Assembly: GCF_002735905.1 (NCBI RefSeq)
Contig: NZ_PEBD01000008.1
Span: 930,001 to 994,000 of the forward strand
Origin: Williamsia muralis
Lineage (GTDB): Bacteria; Actinomycetota; Actinomycetes; Mycobacteriales; Mycobacteriaceae
Direction: 5' to 3'
Length of the DNA stretch: 64,000 bases
A program made the translations under genes and the position numbers. The stretch's first letter is position 1, and every line of letters begins with the position of its first letter. The notes beneath the pieces were generated by a model. That model made no database searches. It saw nothing but the letters and a program-made list of their open reading frames with translations, and was not told where the DNA came from. This document shows, piece by piece, positions 8,156-17,460 of this stretch.

Positions 8156-10605
8156 GGGGAATCGCGCTGGCCCAATTGCGGGCACACAAGGGACGCTATG
8201 TGGCGTCGGTCCTCGCGGTGGCCATCGGTGTGGCATTTGTCGCCGCCACACTCACACTGACCGCGACGTCCACCGAATCGGTGCGTGCGTCGGTGGCAGC
8301 ACAGTTCTCGTCAACCGACGCGGCGGTATCGGTACCGTCCGAGTTCGCGGATCAGACGGGAGAGCAACTCGCGAATGTTCCCGGCGTACAAGCGGTGGCG
8401 GTCGACCGTAACCGATTGGTCAGCGTGACCAGTGGCGCGAAAACCTACTCGCAGGTGGAGCTGACCGCGCTGGCACGTGACGAGCAGTTGCGATGGCAGA
8501 CACTGACGGTCGGCGTGTTCCCGCAGGGCGACCGTCAGGCGTTGGCATACGCAGGCTCGAACTTCGCGGTCGGACAACGGCTTTTCGTGCGCCCGGACGT
8601 CGACACCGCCACCGACCGGACTGCTGTGGAGATCACCGTGGTGGGTCTGGTCGAGCGTGGTGACGCCACGTCAGGCGTGCCGCAGTTGTTCGCGCCCGGC
8701 GCCACCGTGTCCGCGGTGGACTCCGGGCGGAGCGATGATCGAGATGATGTGGTGATCAGGCTCGCGTTCGCGGGGGACACCGACCCGGCGTCGGTCATGA
8801 CTGCGGTGGACGACGCGGCCTCGACCGTCCCAGGGGCCGAAGCCATGTCGGGTGAGGCTGCGGCCGACCGGGTGGTCCAGCAGTTCACCGGAGGGTCGGT
8901 GATCCTGGCTTCGGTGTTGCTCGTGTTCGCCGCGATCACCGCCATGGTGTCGTGTCTGGTGATCGCCAACACCTTTGCCGTACTGATCACGTCACGAACC
9001 CGGGAACTCGCGCTGCTGCGGTGCATCGGGGCAGACGCATCCCAGGTGCGGTCCGGCGTTCGGATGGAGGCACTGGTCCTCGGTGTCGCGGCCTCGGTCG
9101 TAGGTGTGATCCTCGGGATCGGAGGTGTCGCGCTGGCCACCTGGGTGACCCGGATGACCGGTGCCGAGCTGCCGTTGACCCACTTGGCGATCCCGTTCAC
9201 CGCCGTGCTCGTGCCCGTCGTACTCGGCGTGGTGATGACACTGCTCGCGGCCACCATCCCGGCGCGACTGGCGACAAGGGTCTCCCCGCTGGCGGCCTTC
9301 ACCACTGTCGCCTCGTCGGAGCCGCGCGGCCGTAACATCTTCCGGATCACTGCCGCCACGGTTCTGGTCCTCATCGGCACCATTGTGCTGATCTGGGGGA
9401 TCGGACAGAAATCGGTTCCCGCAGCAGCTTTGGGCGGCGGTGCGACATTTCTCGCGATCATGCTGTCCGGTGTGGTTCTCGTGCCGCCGATCGTCCGGGC
9501 AACGGGATCGACTGCCGCACTGTTGCTTCGGCGCACGGCCGCGGGTCCGGTCGCAGAACTGACGGGCGCCAACGCCGGGCGGGCTCCACGGCGCACGGCC
9601 GCAACGGCGTCGGCGCTCATCATCGGCATCACCCTGACGACGATGATGGTGGTGGGCGCGCAGGTGGTGCGGTCGAGCGTGAGCACGTTGATCTCCGACA
9701 TGCACCCGGTCGATCTGATCGTCTCGTCCGGTTCGCCGCTGCCGGCTCCGCTGGTCGAGTCGATCCGGACCACCGAGGGCGTCGCTGCGGCAGTTCCGTT
9801 GACCCGTACGAAGATCGATGTGAACGGGGTCGCGCTGAACATCGCCGCCGTGGACAGCTCGTCGTTGCCTGCGGTGATGAGGTCGGGCACGGCCCCAGGT
9901 GCGGATGAAGTCGCGCTGGCACCAGAAGATCAAGCCCTCGCGGGCGTGCAGGACGGTGAGCGGGTGACGGTTCTGGCCGGCGGGATCACCAAAACGATGA
10001 CAGTGGTCGAAGGCGAAGCCGGTTCCTTCGCGGATCGCGCATCGGTGGGCGGGGCGCGGGTTCCGACCGGGATGGCCGTGCGTCTGTCCTCCTTCGGGAC
10101 GGGCAGCGCGGACACGGTCACCACCCTGCGTGATCTGGTCGCCGCCTCGTCGCCCGACGCGACCTTCTCCGGCGGTGTGGAAACCCAGCAGCAGCTCGAC
10201 GACATCCTCACCCTGCTGTTGCGAATCGTGTTGGCGCTGCTCGGTGTCGCCGTGGTGGTTGCTCTCATCGGAGTGGGAAACACCATGGCGCTGTCGGTGA
10301 TCGACCGTCGCCGTGAGAATGCGCTGTTGCGGGTGATCGGCCTGAGCAGCCGGGGGGTGCGTGCGATGCTCCTGGGCGAAGCCACGATCATCGCTGCGGT
10401 GGCCTCCGTCGCGGGTGTGGCTCTCGGCACCACCTATGGGGTGGCCGGCGCGGCGGCGATCGTAGGTGCTGACCGCGTGTCCATACCTGATCTTCCTTGG
10501 GTCGAGATGGTGGTGATCGTGGTGGTCGGTGGACTGGCTGGGCTGCTCAGTGCAGCTCTGCCCGCCAGGCGCGCATTACGCGCCGATCCCGCAGCCGCGC
10601 TATAG
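8152..10605 (+). CDS. ABC transporter permease with two FtsX domains
   Basis: A permease of 817 residues built from two FtsX repeats: an N-terminal helix followed by an extracytoplasmic MacB-like domain, a three-helix FtsX core near residues 250-390, then helices and a second extracytoplasmic domain before a last three-helix core near 695-810. This duplicated layout is the common actinobacterial form, acting with the preceding ATPase. It moves substrates or force at the outer membrane face rather than across a classical pore. It ends 62 bp before the radical SAM gene. Confidence 0.9.
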   Translation: MRGIALAQLRAHKGRYVASVLAVAIGVAFVAATLTLTATSTESVRASVAAQFSSTDAAVSVPSEFADQTGEQLANVPGVQAVAVDRNRLVSVTSGAKTYSQVELTALARDEQLRWQTLTVGVFPQGDRQALAYAGSNFAVGQRLFVRPDVDTATDRTAVEITVVGLVERGDATSGVPQLFAPGATVSAVDSGRSDDRDDVVIRLAFAGDTDPASVMTAVDDAASTVPGAEAMSGEAAADRVVQQFTGGSVILASVLLVFAAITAMVSCLVIANTFAVLITSRTRELALLRCIGADASQVRSGVRMEALVLGVAASVVGVILGIGGVALATWVTRMTGAELPLTHLAIPFTAVLVPVVLGVVMTLLAATIPARLATRVSPLAAFTTVASSEPRGRNIFRITAATVLVLIGTIVLIWGIGQKSVPAAALGGGATFLAIMLSGVVLVPPIVRATGSTAALLLRRTAAGPVAELTGANAGRAPRRTAATASALIIGITLTTMMVVGAQVVRSSVSTLISDMHPVDLIVSSGSPLPAPLVESIRTTEGVAAAVPLTRTKIDVNGVALNIAAVDSSSLPAVMRSGTAPGADEVALAPEDQALAGVQDGERVTVLAGGITKTMTVVEGEAGSFADRASVGGARVPTGMAVRLSSFGTGSADTVTTLRDLVAASSPDATFSGGVETQQQLDDILTLLLRIVLALLGVAVVVALIGVGNTMALSVIDRRRENALLRVIGLSSRGVRAMLLGEATIIAAVASVAGVALGTTYGVAGAAAIVGADRVSIPDLPWVEMVVIVVVGGLAGLLSAALPARRALRADPAAAL

Positions 10606-10632
10606 CACACGGCCCGGGCAGGCCGGGTCGGC

Positions 10633-10661
10633 TTGACAAGAAATAGAACGCGTGTTCGAAT
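10633..10661 (+). promoter_or_regulatory. Promoter overlapped by a LexA-like SOS box
   Basis: A perfect -35 TTGACA (10633-10638) is 17 nt from a weak -10 TCGAAT (10656-10661), which ends 6 nt before ATG 10668. The spacer and -10 are covered by TAGAAC-GCGT-GTTCGA (10644-10659), matching the mycobacterial SOS consensus TCGAAC-N4-GTTCGA at 11 of 12 fixed bases. LexA there would block transcription until DNA damage. Confidence 0.65.
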
Positions 10662-10667
10662 CTGGGC

Positions 10668-11708
10668 ATGCGGTGGGAAGGGCAGTTGCTGGACGCCGGA
10701 GACGAGAAAGAGGCGAGCGATCCGTCTCCGGCGCTGCCCGGCCTGAGTCGCGCCGGGCTGGTCCGGTCGGTGCGCACCCCCGAGTTCGACGGGGTCACGT
10801 TCCACGAGGTGCTGTGCAAGAGCGCACTGAACAAGGTTCCGGAGAGTTCACAGGTGCCGTTCCGTTGGACCATCAACCCGACCAGGGGTTGCCTCCATCA
10901 ATGTGTCTACTGCTTCGCGCGTACCACCCACGAATACCTCGATCTCGATGCCGGCCGTGACTTCGACACCCAGATCGTGGTCAAGGTGAATGTCGCGGCG
11001 GTGCTGCGAAAAGAGTTGATGCGTAAGAGTTGGAAACGTGAGCCCGTGGCTCTGGGAACCAACACCGACCCCTACCACCGGGCTGAGGGCAGGTACCGGC
11101 TGATGCCCGGCATCATTCGCGCGCTCGCCGATTCGGGTACGCCGATGTCGATCCTCACCAAGGGCACGCTGCTGCGTCGCGATCTCAAACTCCTCGCGGC
11201 AGCGGCCAAATCGGTGCCGGTGTCGGTGGGCGTCTCCTTGGCGCTGCTCGACGAGACCCTGTGCAAACAGGTCGAACCCGGTACGCCGTCGGCCCGTGCA
11301 CGCCTCGATCTGATCGAGGCTGTCCGTGAGTCCGGCCTGGACTGCCACGTGATGGCCTCACCCATCCTGCCCATGCTCAGCGATTCGCGTGCAGACCTCG
11401 ACGACCTGTTCGCACACCTGGCACAGGTGGGTGCAACGTCGGTCACCGCGTTTCCACTGCACCTACGCGGATCCACCCGTGGCTGGTACATGTCGTGGCT
11501 CGCCCAGCACCATCCTGCCCTGGTCGGCAAGTACCGCCGGCTCTACGGTCACGGCGCCTACGTGGCCCCGGAATACCGAACGTGGTTGCGCGACAGAGTT
11601 GATCCGATGCTCGAGCACCACGGTCTCAGCGGCGACCGGCAGTCCGGCCTGCGCGAGGCGGTACGCGAGGCCGCGGCGGTCGAGACCCCGCAGCCGACGC
11701 TCTTCTGA
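10668..11708 (+). CDS. Radical SAM protein, Rv2578c family
   Basis: A 346-residue radical SAM enzyme. The cluster motif is CLHQCVYC, that is C-x3-C-x2-C, preceded by the basic-aromatic stretch WTINPTRG, and followed by a TIM-barrel-like region (ALGTNTDPY, SILTKGTLL). It strongly resembles M. tuberculosis Rv2578c and more distantly the SPL-like Rv2578c/YgiQ group; the reaction is unknown. I see no intein inserted, although some members carry one. The upstream LexA-like operator suggests a DNA-damage role. The ATG would be the first codon of a leaderless message. Confidence 0.88.
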   Translation: MRWEGQLLDAGDEKEASDPSPALPGLSRAGLVRSVRTPEFDGVTFHEVLCKSALNKVPESSQVPFRWTINPTRGCLHQCVYCFARTTHEYLDLDAGRDFDTQIVVKVNVAAVLRKELMRKSWKREPVALGTNTDPYHRAEGRYRLMPGIIRALADSGTPMSILTKGTLLRRDLKLLAAAAKSVPVSVGVSLALLDETLCKQVEPGTPSARARLDLIEAVRESGLDCHVMASPILPMLSDSRADLDDLFAHLAQVGATSVTAFPLHLRGSTRGWYMSWLAQHHPALVGKYRRLYGHGAYVAPEYRTWLRDRVDPMLEHHGLSGDRQSGLREAVREAAAVETPQPTLF

Positions 11709-11740
11709 ACGGGTTCGGTCCGGAGGATCCCGCGGCGTCG

Positions 11741-11768
11741 GAGCGGACGTCGGAGTCTGTGTCCGCTC
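11741..11768. terminator. Hairpin between convergent genes
   Basis: GAGCGGAC (11741-11748), a 12-nt loop, GTCCGCTC (11761-11768): a perfect 8-bp stem between the radical SAM stop and the TIGR03089 stop, overlapping the latter. It could end transcription from both sides. Confidence 0.4.
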
Positions 11769-12483
11769 AGGACAACGTCGCGGTGACCTTCTCGCTGCTC
11801 GCCCGGGCAGCCATCTTCTCCAGGTCCGGATTGGCAACCTGCACAAGGGAACCGCCGGCCACCAGGGTGGCGAGCAGGTTGACCACGAGGTTGTCGGCGC
11901 TGTCCCAGTGCCGGCTCGACATGATGCGAGATCCGGCGACGATGCCGGCCTCGGCGGCAAAGTTGGTCGCTTCGGTGATCACGTCGTCGACCGTGCGGTC
12001 GTCGAGAGCGAGATCGCCGGGTCCGCCGGGCCTGAACTGGTCCCCGTGCACGCGCACCGAGGCCGAGTAGTCGGTGAGCCCGATCGGCAGGTCACGCAAC
12101 GGCATCCCGAACGGATCGAGTGAGACGACGGCGATCTCCGGCGCACCTTCCACCCGCTCGAGCGACGCCATCGAGCAGAACGCAAGTGCCGCATCGTCGG
12201 AGTAGCCCACCCGTACGTGCAGACCGGCCCACCAGGCGCCGAGCAGAACCGCGGCACTCTGCCAGTGCGCGGGCAGGTCGACCGCCACCACATCACCCGG
12301 CATCAGCCCGAATTCGTCGCGCACGAGGTTGGCCGTCTTGGCTGCCCAGTTCGCCGCGGTGATGGCGGAGAGTTCGGTGCGCTCGCCGGTTGCGTCGTCG
12401 TAGTAGGTGATCAGAGGCTGCGAGCCGTCGCTGGACAACGCCGGGTTCAGCGCGGCATCGGTGAGGGTGGTCAATTCACGCAC
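11767..12483 (-). CDS. TIGR03089 family protein
   Basis: A 238-residue actinobacterial protein of unknown function, the apparent ortholog of M. tuberculosis Rv3268. It looks like a short fragment of the AMP-binding (acyl-CoA synthetase) fold: YYDDATGERTELSAITAANWAAKTAN resembles the N-terminal part of those enzymes, but no ATP-binding P loop or adenylation motifs are seen. It overlaps the upstream LCP gene by 13 nt on the same strand, so the two are one operon and may act together at the cell wall. Confidence 0.75.
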   Translation of the reverse strand: MRELTTLTDAALNPALSSDGSQPLITYYDDATGERTELSAITAANWAAKTANLVRDEFGLMPGDVVAVDLPAHWQSAAVLLGAWWAGLHVRVGYSDDAALAFCSMASLERVEGAPEIAVVSLDPFGMPLRDLPIGLTDYSASVRVHGDQFRPGGPGDLALDDRTVDDVITEATNFAAEAGIVAGSRIMSSRHWDSADNLVVNLLATLVAGGSLVQVANPDLEKMAARASSEKVTATLS

Positions 12484-14261
12484 TCCGGTCCGGTGCCGCC
12501 GGCGGTGATGGCCGGAGCCGGTGCGGGTGTTGTCGCCTCGGTGCTCTGGCTGTCCTGCTGACCGTCGTCCACGATCGAGCCCGGACCGCTGTAGGTGTCG
12601 GTGAGAATCACCCGAACCGTGTTCGGTGCCAATGTCTTGTCCTCTTTCACGGGTAGTCCGCCGAGTTGGCCCGCAACGGCTTTCGCCCCGGCGTCGTCGG
12701 TCGCAGCGGCAAGCACGGTGCTGTCGGTGGACGGGTTGGTGGCGTTGCCGGTCTCGCCGGTCCGGAACCCCTTGGACGCCACGATCTTCGACACGTTGGT
12801 GGCCAGACCGTCGACGGTGCCCGAGTTGATCACGTCCACCGTGTACTCACTTGGCGCGAACTTCTTCTCGCCCGTGCCGTTCTTCTCTCCGAGCAACCCA
12901 TCGGTGAATGCCTTGACGGCCGCCGGGTCCACCTCGACCACGCTCTGGGTGCCGTCGTCGCTCCAGCCTTGCTCGGTGACCACCGGGATCGTCGCGAACT
13001 GCACGCGGCCGCCGGACAGATCCTTGAGTTGCTCCACGAACTTGATGATGTCCCAGTCCTGGTCGATCACCACCGAACGTGACACCGCGTTCTCGAGATC
13101 GCCGAGTTTACCGGGGTTGGACAAAGTGCCTGCCGACAACACCTTCTGGGCCAGCGATGCCATGAAGACCTGCTGTCGCACGATGCGGTCGAGGTCGCCG
13201 CGGGGCAGATCGTGGCGTTGCCGGACAAAACTCAGTGCCTCGGGCCCGTCGAGTGTCTGGCGCCCGGCGGGGAAGTCCGCACCGGAAAACGGTTCGGAGA
13301 CCGGCGCCTTGAGGCACACGTCCACACCGCCCACCGCGTCGGTGAGCAGGACGAAGCCGAGTAGCCCCACCTCGGCATAGTGGTCGACCTCGACACCCGT
13401 CAGGTCTGCGACCGTGGTGATGAGTGCGTCGCGTCCCGCCTGGACGGACTTCTTGTCGGCCTGCTCGAGGTCCATCCCGTCGTTGACCAGGGCCTCGCGC
13501 CGGGCTTCTTTGGATGAGCCGTACGCCGAGTTGATCTTGGTCTTCCCGATGCCGGGCACCTCGACGTATGAGTCGCGGGGGATCGACATGGCCGTCGCGG
13601 AGGACCCGTCGTTCGGGATGCGGATCAACAAGATGGTGTCGGTGTTGGTCGCCACCTCGTCAGCGGAGTGCAGTTGCGCCAGTTCTTTTTCCGACAGCGG
13701 GTTGCCCTGGGCATCGGTTCGCGAGTCGGTGCCGACCATGAGGATGTCGACGGCTCCGTCCTTACCGCTGCCCAGGCTCAGACCACCCAGTTTGGTGATG
13801 CTGTTCTCCAGGTCGGTCATCTGGTTCCACGCATATCCGGTGGCGATCAGCACCAGGACCGACACGCCCGCCGCGATGATGCGCGTCAGCGGTCGCCCAG
13901 AGTGTGCCGGAGTGGGGGATGCCGGCGCCGGTTCACGCGGCGGTCGTCCGCCCGCGTCGGCGCGGGACCTCGGTGCCCGACCCGGTTGATCCCGGCGATC
14001 TGACCGTGCGGCCCGACTACTCGGCGGGGAGGCGCCGTCTCCGCGCCTGGGGCGGGGCGCTTCGGGGGGCAGGGGATCGCGCGGCACCCGTCGGCGCGAA
14101 GTCTCATCGGCTCGGGGTCTACGGGGAACGTCCGATTCGGCGCCGCGGGGACGTCGCCGTCCGCCGGTGGGACCCTCACCTGCAAGGGGCCGCTGATGCC
14201 GGCCGCCGGTGGAGTTGAGGCGTCGCCCGCCTGACGGTCGATCCGAAGATGGACGGTCCAC
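12471..14261 (-). CDS. LytR-CpsA-Psr (LCP) family cell-wall ligase
   Basis: LCP proteins transfer lipid-linked polymers, here probably arabinogalactan, onto peptidoglycan. A disordered N-terminus of about 125 residues rich in Arg, Pro and Gly precedes one membrane helix (IIAAGVSVLVLIATGYAW). Outside lies the LCP domain with TDTILLIRI, SIPRDSYV, KINSAYG and the Arg-rich FVRQRHDLPRGDLDRIVRQQ, then a LytR_C domain (EYTVDVINSG) and a Thr/Pro tail. GTG 14261 is used because AGGAG lies upstream; ATG 14300 and GTG 14312 are also open. It corresponds to Rv3267 and is divergent from rmlD. Confidence 0.9.
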   Translation of the reverse strand: MDRPSSDRPSGGRRLNSTGGRHQRPLAGEGPTGGRRRPRGAESDVPRRPRADETSRRRVPRDPLPPEAPRPRRGDGASPPSSRAARSDRRDQPGRAPRSRADAGGRPPREPAPASPTPAHSGRPLTRIIAAGVSVLVLIATGYAWNQMTDLENSITKLGGLSLGSGKDGAVDILMVGTDSRTDAQGNPLSEKELAQLHSADEVATNTDTILLIRIPNDGSSATAMSIPRDSYVEVPGIGKTKINSAYGSSKEARREALVNDGMDLEQADKKSVQAGRDALITTVADLTGVEVDHYAEVGLLGFVLLTDAVGGVDVCLKAPVSEPFSGADFPAGRQTLDGPEALSFVRQRHDLPRGDLDRIVRQQVFMASLAQKVLSAGTLSNPGKLGDLENAVSRSVVIDQDWDIIKFVEQLKDLSGGRVQFATIPVVTEQGWSDDGTQSVVEVDPAAVKAFTDGLLGEKNGTGEKKFAPSEYTVDVINSGTVDGLATNVSKIVASKGFRTGETGNATNPSTDSTVLAAATDDAGAKAVAGQLGGLPVKEDKTLAPNTVRVILTDTYSGPGSIVDDGQQDSQSTEATTPAPAPAITAGGTGPECVN

Positions 14262-14471
14262 GGCGGTGAGCGCTCCTAACGGGTAGTGGACGGGTGGCAT
14301 CGGATGGAGCACGCCGGATCACCGGGAGAGTGCACCTGTTGAAGTAGTGGCAATGTTACGTGCGAATCCGTCTCCGCTCTGGGATGCCGGAAGCGGCGTG
14401 TACCGGACCGCCGCGACGCGCAGGAGTGTGAATCTCGCCCTGCGAATGGCAGAGCACCTACGCAACCGGAC

Positions 14472-15362
14472 ATGATGGACCCCATGGGTACAGGTGTGCG
14501 CTCTGTCATCGTGACCGGCGCCGGGGGGCAAGTGGGCAAACAGTTGAGTACGCGCGCCGAGGGCGCGGTACGTGCTTTGACGTCGGCAGATCTGGACATC
14601 ACCGACGAGGAGTCGGTGCAGTCGGTACTCGGTGACATCGGCCCGGGGGACGTCGTGATCAACTGCGCGGCCTACACCGCTGTCGATGCCGCCGAAGACG
14701 ACAGGGAGACCGCGATGGCGGTCAACGGCAAGGGGCCCGGCCACATCGCCCGGCTCACCGCCCGTACGGGTGCGCACCTCGTCCACATCTCGACCGACTA
14801 TGTCTTCACAGGGGTTGCGTCGGGCCCGCTCGAACCGGATGACCCCACCGGCCCGGCCTCGGTCTACGGCATCAGCAAACTCGCGGGGGAGAAGGCGGTG
14901 CGGTCGGCGGATGCCGACGCCACGATTGTTCGCACTGCATGGGTGTACACCGGCATGCCCGACTCGTCGGACTTCGTCAGCACGATGCGCCGACTGGAAT
15001 CGCAGCGCGACACCGTCTCGGTGGTCACCGATCAGGTCGGTTCCCCGACATATTCCGCCGATCTGGCCGACGGGCTGCTCGAACTCTCCGAACGGGTCGG
15101 GCGCGGCGACTCGGGAGCCCGGGGAGCGACGCTGCACGCATCGAACGCCGGCAGCTGCAGCTGGTTCGATCTGGCCCAGGCCGTCTTCGCCGAGATCGGG
15201 GCCGATCCGGCCCGGGTCCTGCCCACCACCTCGGTCGATTTTCCTCGGCCCGCGCCCCGCCCCGCGTATTCGGTGTTGTCGGGACGGGCATGGCAGGAGG
15301 CCGGTCTCACCCCGCTGCGAGAGTGGCGCTCGGCGTTGTCTGCGGCGCTGCACGTCCGGTGA
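14472..15362 (+). CDS. rmlD: dTDP-4-dehydrorhamnose reductase
   Basis: RmlD (RfbD) makes dTDP-L-rhamnose with NAD(P)H, the donor for the rhamnose of the arabinogalactan linker. Of 296 residues, the N-terminus has the nucleotide motif GAGGQVG, and the catalytic SDR motif is YGISKLAGEKA after ISTDYVF. ATG codons at 14472, 14475 and 14484 are all possible starts. The next gene, wbbL, uses its product, matching the Rv3266c-Rv3265c order in M. tuberculosis. Confidence 0.93.
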   Translation: MMDPMGTGVRSVIVTGAGGQVGKQLSTRAEGAVRALTSADLDITDEESVQSVLGDIGPGDVVINCAAYTAVDAAEDDRETAMAVNGKGPGHIARLTARTGAHLVHISTDYVFTGVASGPLEPDDPTGPASVYGISKLAGEKAVRSADADATIVRTAWVYTGMPDSSDFVSTMRRLESQRDTVSVVTDQVGSPTYSADLADGLLELSERVGRGDSGARGATLHASNAGSCSWFDLAQAVFAEIGADPARVLPTTSVDFPRPAPRPAYSVLSGRAWQEAGLTPLREWRSALSAALHVR

Positions 15363-15415
15363 GCTCGGACGACGGACTGTCCCACGGGGTGCCCGGCGAC
15401 CCAGTGGTCTCCGGT

Positions 15416-15421
15416 TACGCT
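15416..15421 (+). promoter_or_regulatory. -10 element before wbbL
   Basis: TACGCT ends 6 nt before GTG 15428, so wbbL may have its own leaderless transcript in addition to read-through from rmlD. A clear -35 is not visible. Confidence 0.35.
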
Positions 15422-15427
15422 GAGCCG

Positions 15428-16345
15428 GTGACGACTGAGCCGGTTCCCGAGCGATTCGCAGTGGTGACGGTGACGTACTCGTCAGGCGAGTATCTGTCCC
15501 GTTTCATCCAGACGCTCGAACACGCATCGACCACCATCCCGACGGTGATACTCGCCGACAACGGTTCCGATGACGGCGCCCCTGAGGCGGCCGCGGAGAA
15601 GTACGACCACGTGTCGCTGCTGCACACGGGCGGAAACATCGGCTACGGGGGCGCGGTCAATCGTGCGGTGGCCGAGATCGACCCCTCCATCGAGTTCGTC
15701 GTGGTGGCCAATCCCGATGTCGAGTGGGGTCCAGGTTCCATCGATCAACTCCTCGAGGCCGCAGAGCGATGGCCGCAGGCCGGGGCGCTGGGACCGCTGA
15801 TCCACGAGCCCGACGGCAGTATCTACCCGTCGGCCCGCCGGGTGCCCGACATCGTGTCGGGGACAGGGCACGCGGTCCTCGGAACGGTGTGGAAGTCCAA
15901 CCCGTGGACGGCCGCTTACCGGCAGGCGGACGAGGACGTCTCCGAACGGCCGGTCGGGTGGCTGTCCGGGTCATGTCTGCTGCTCCGTCGTCGCGCGTTC
16001 GACGCCATCGACGGATTCGACTCGCGCTACTTCATGTACATGGAGGACGTGGACCTCGGCGACCGGCTCGGCCGCGCCGGCTGGCTCAACGTCTACGTGC
16101 CAGACGCGGAGGTCCTGCATGCCAAGGGGCACGCTGCCGGCCGCAATCCCGAGCTGATGCTTCCCGCGCACCATCGCAGTGCCTACCGATTCCAGGCCGA
16201 CCGTCACCCGCATTGGTGGCAAGCGCCCCTGCGGCTCGCACTCCGTGCCGGTCTCGGTGCGCGCTCGGCGGTCGTCGTGGCTGCGGCAAAACGAGCTCAA
16301 CGACGTGAGAAGTCCCCCACCGGATCGGCGAAAGGTACTCCGTGA
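15428..16345 (+). CDS. wbbL: Rhamnosyltransferase WbbL
   Basis: A GT2-family transferase of 305 residues that adds L-rhamnose to GlcNAc-PP-decaprenol, making the linker that joins arabinogalactan to peptidoglycan; it is essential in mycobacteria. Motifs: VVTVTYSSG start strand, ADNGSDDG, the metal-binding NPDVEWG, and the acceptor-side MYMEDVDLGDRLG. GTG 15428 fits the family N-terminus and has a -10 element upstream; GTG 15359 overlaps the rmlD stop and would add 23 residues. Its stop overlaps the manB start (GTGA). Confidence 0.93.
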   Translation: MTTEPVPERFAVVTVTYSSGEYLSRFIQTLEHASTTIPTVILADNGSDDGAPEAAAEKYDHVSLLHTGGNIGYGGAVNRAVAEIDPSIEFVVVANPDVEWGPGSIDQLLEAAERWPQAGALGPLIHEPDGSIYPSARRVPDIVSGTGHAVLGTVWKSNPWTAAYRQADEDVSERPVGWLSGSCLLLRRRAFDAIDGFDSRYFMYMEDVDLGDRLGRAGWLNVYVPDAEVLHAKGHAAGRNPELMLPAHHRSAYRFQADRHPHWWQAPLRLALRAGLGARSAVVVAAAKRAQRREKSPTGSAKGTP

Positions 16346-17460
16346 CCACCATCGACACCGCTCAGACGACCAACGACGACCCGGCGCGACACAGCGACGT
16401 CCAGGCGGTGATCTTGGTGGGCGGCAAAGGAACCCGCCTGCGACCACTCACCCTGTCTGCTCCCAAGCCGATGCTCCCGACCGCGGGACTTCCGTTCCTC
16501 ACCCACCTCCTTGCGCGAATCAGCGCGGCGGGGATCACCAGGATCGTGCTCGGCACCTCGTTCAAATCCCAAGTGTTCGAACAGTATTTCGGTGACGGAT
16601 CGAAGATGGGGTTGTCCATCACGTACGTCCACGAGTCCGAGCCTCTCGGTACCGGCGGCGGTATCCGGAACGTGCTGTCCGAGCTGACCGCGGAGAACAT
16701 CCTCGTGTTCAACGGAGATGTGTTGTGCGGCACCGACGTCCGAGCGGTTCTCGACACCCACCAGACCTCCGGGGCGGAGGTGACCCTGCATCTGGTCCGG
16801 GTGGGCGACCCACGTGCCTTCGGGTGTGTGCCGACCGACGACACGGGCCGGGTGACCGCATTCCTCGAAAAGACCCAGGATCCCCCGACGGACCAGATCA
16901 ACGCGGGCTGTTACGTCTTCAAGCGGTCGGTCATCGAGTCCATCCCGGACGATCGGCCGGTGTCGGTGGAGCGTGAGGTGTTCCCGCAACTCCTCGCCGA
17001 CGACCATCATGTCCAGGGCCACGTCGACTCCGGTTACTGGCGCGACATGGGAACTCCCGAGGATTTCGTGCGTGGCTCGGCCGACCTCGTGCGCGGGATC
17101 GCGCCGTCTCCGGCACTCACCGGTCCGCGCGGCGAATCGTTGGTGCACGAAGGCGCCGGTGTGGGACCGGGTGCACTTCTGATCGGCGGCACTGTGGTCG
17201 GACGCGGCGCGGAGATCGGCGCGGGCGCCCGCCTCGACGGCGCCGTGATCTTCGACGGAGCCGTGGTGGAGGCCGGAGCGGTGATCGAACGCAGCATCAT
17301 CGGCTTCGGCGCGCGCATCGGACCCCGCGCCCTCGTCCGCGACGGTGTGATCGGTGACGGCGCCGACATCGGAGCGCGCTGTGAGTTGCTCCGTGGCGCA
17401 CGTGTGTGGCCTGGTGTGACCATCCCCGACGGTGGCCTGAGGTTCTCGACCGATGTCTGA
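16342..17460 (+). CDS. manB: Mannose-1-phosphate guanylyltransferase
   Basis: It makes GDP-mannose, the donor for PIMs, lipomannan and glycoprotein mannosylation. The N-terminal nucleotidyltransferase fold carries VGGKGTRLRPLTLSAPKPML and VFNGDVLCGTDV; from about residue 255 a left-handed beta-helix of hexapeptide repeats follows (GAGVGPGALLIGG, GRGAEIGAGARL). The gene corresponds to Rv3264c, named manB in M. tuberculosis (also called manC elsewhere). The GTG start overlaps the wbbL stop; 372 residues. Confidence 0.9.
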   Translation: MTTIDTAQTTNDDPARHSDVQAVILVGGKGTRLRPLTLSAPKPMLPTAGLPFLTHLLARISAAGITRIVLGTSFKSQVFEQYFGDGSKMGLSITYVHESEPLGTGGGIRNVLSELTAENILVFNGDVLCGTDVRAVLDTHQTSGAEVTLHLVRVGDPRAFGCVPTDDTGRVTAFLEKTQDPPTDQINAGCYVFKRSVIESIPDDRPVSVEREVFPQLLADDHHVQGHVDSGYWRDMGTPEDFVRGSADLVRGIAPSPALTGPRGESLVHEGAGVGPGALLIGGTVVGRGAEIGAGARLDGAVIFDGAVVEAGAVIERSIIGFGARIGPRALVRDGVIGDGADIGARCELLRGARVWPGVTIPDGGLRFSTDV

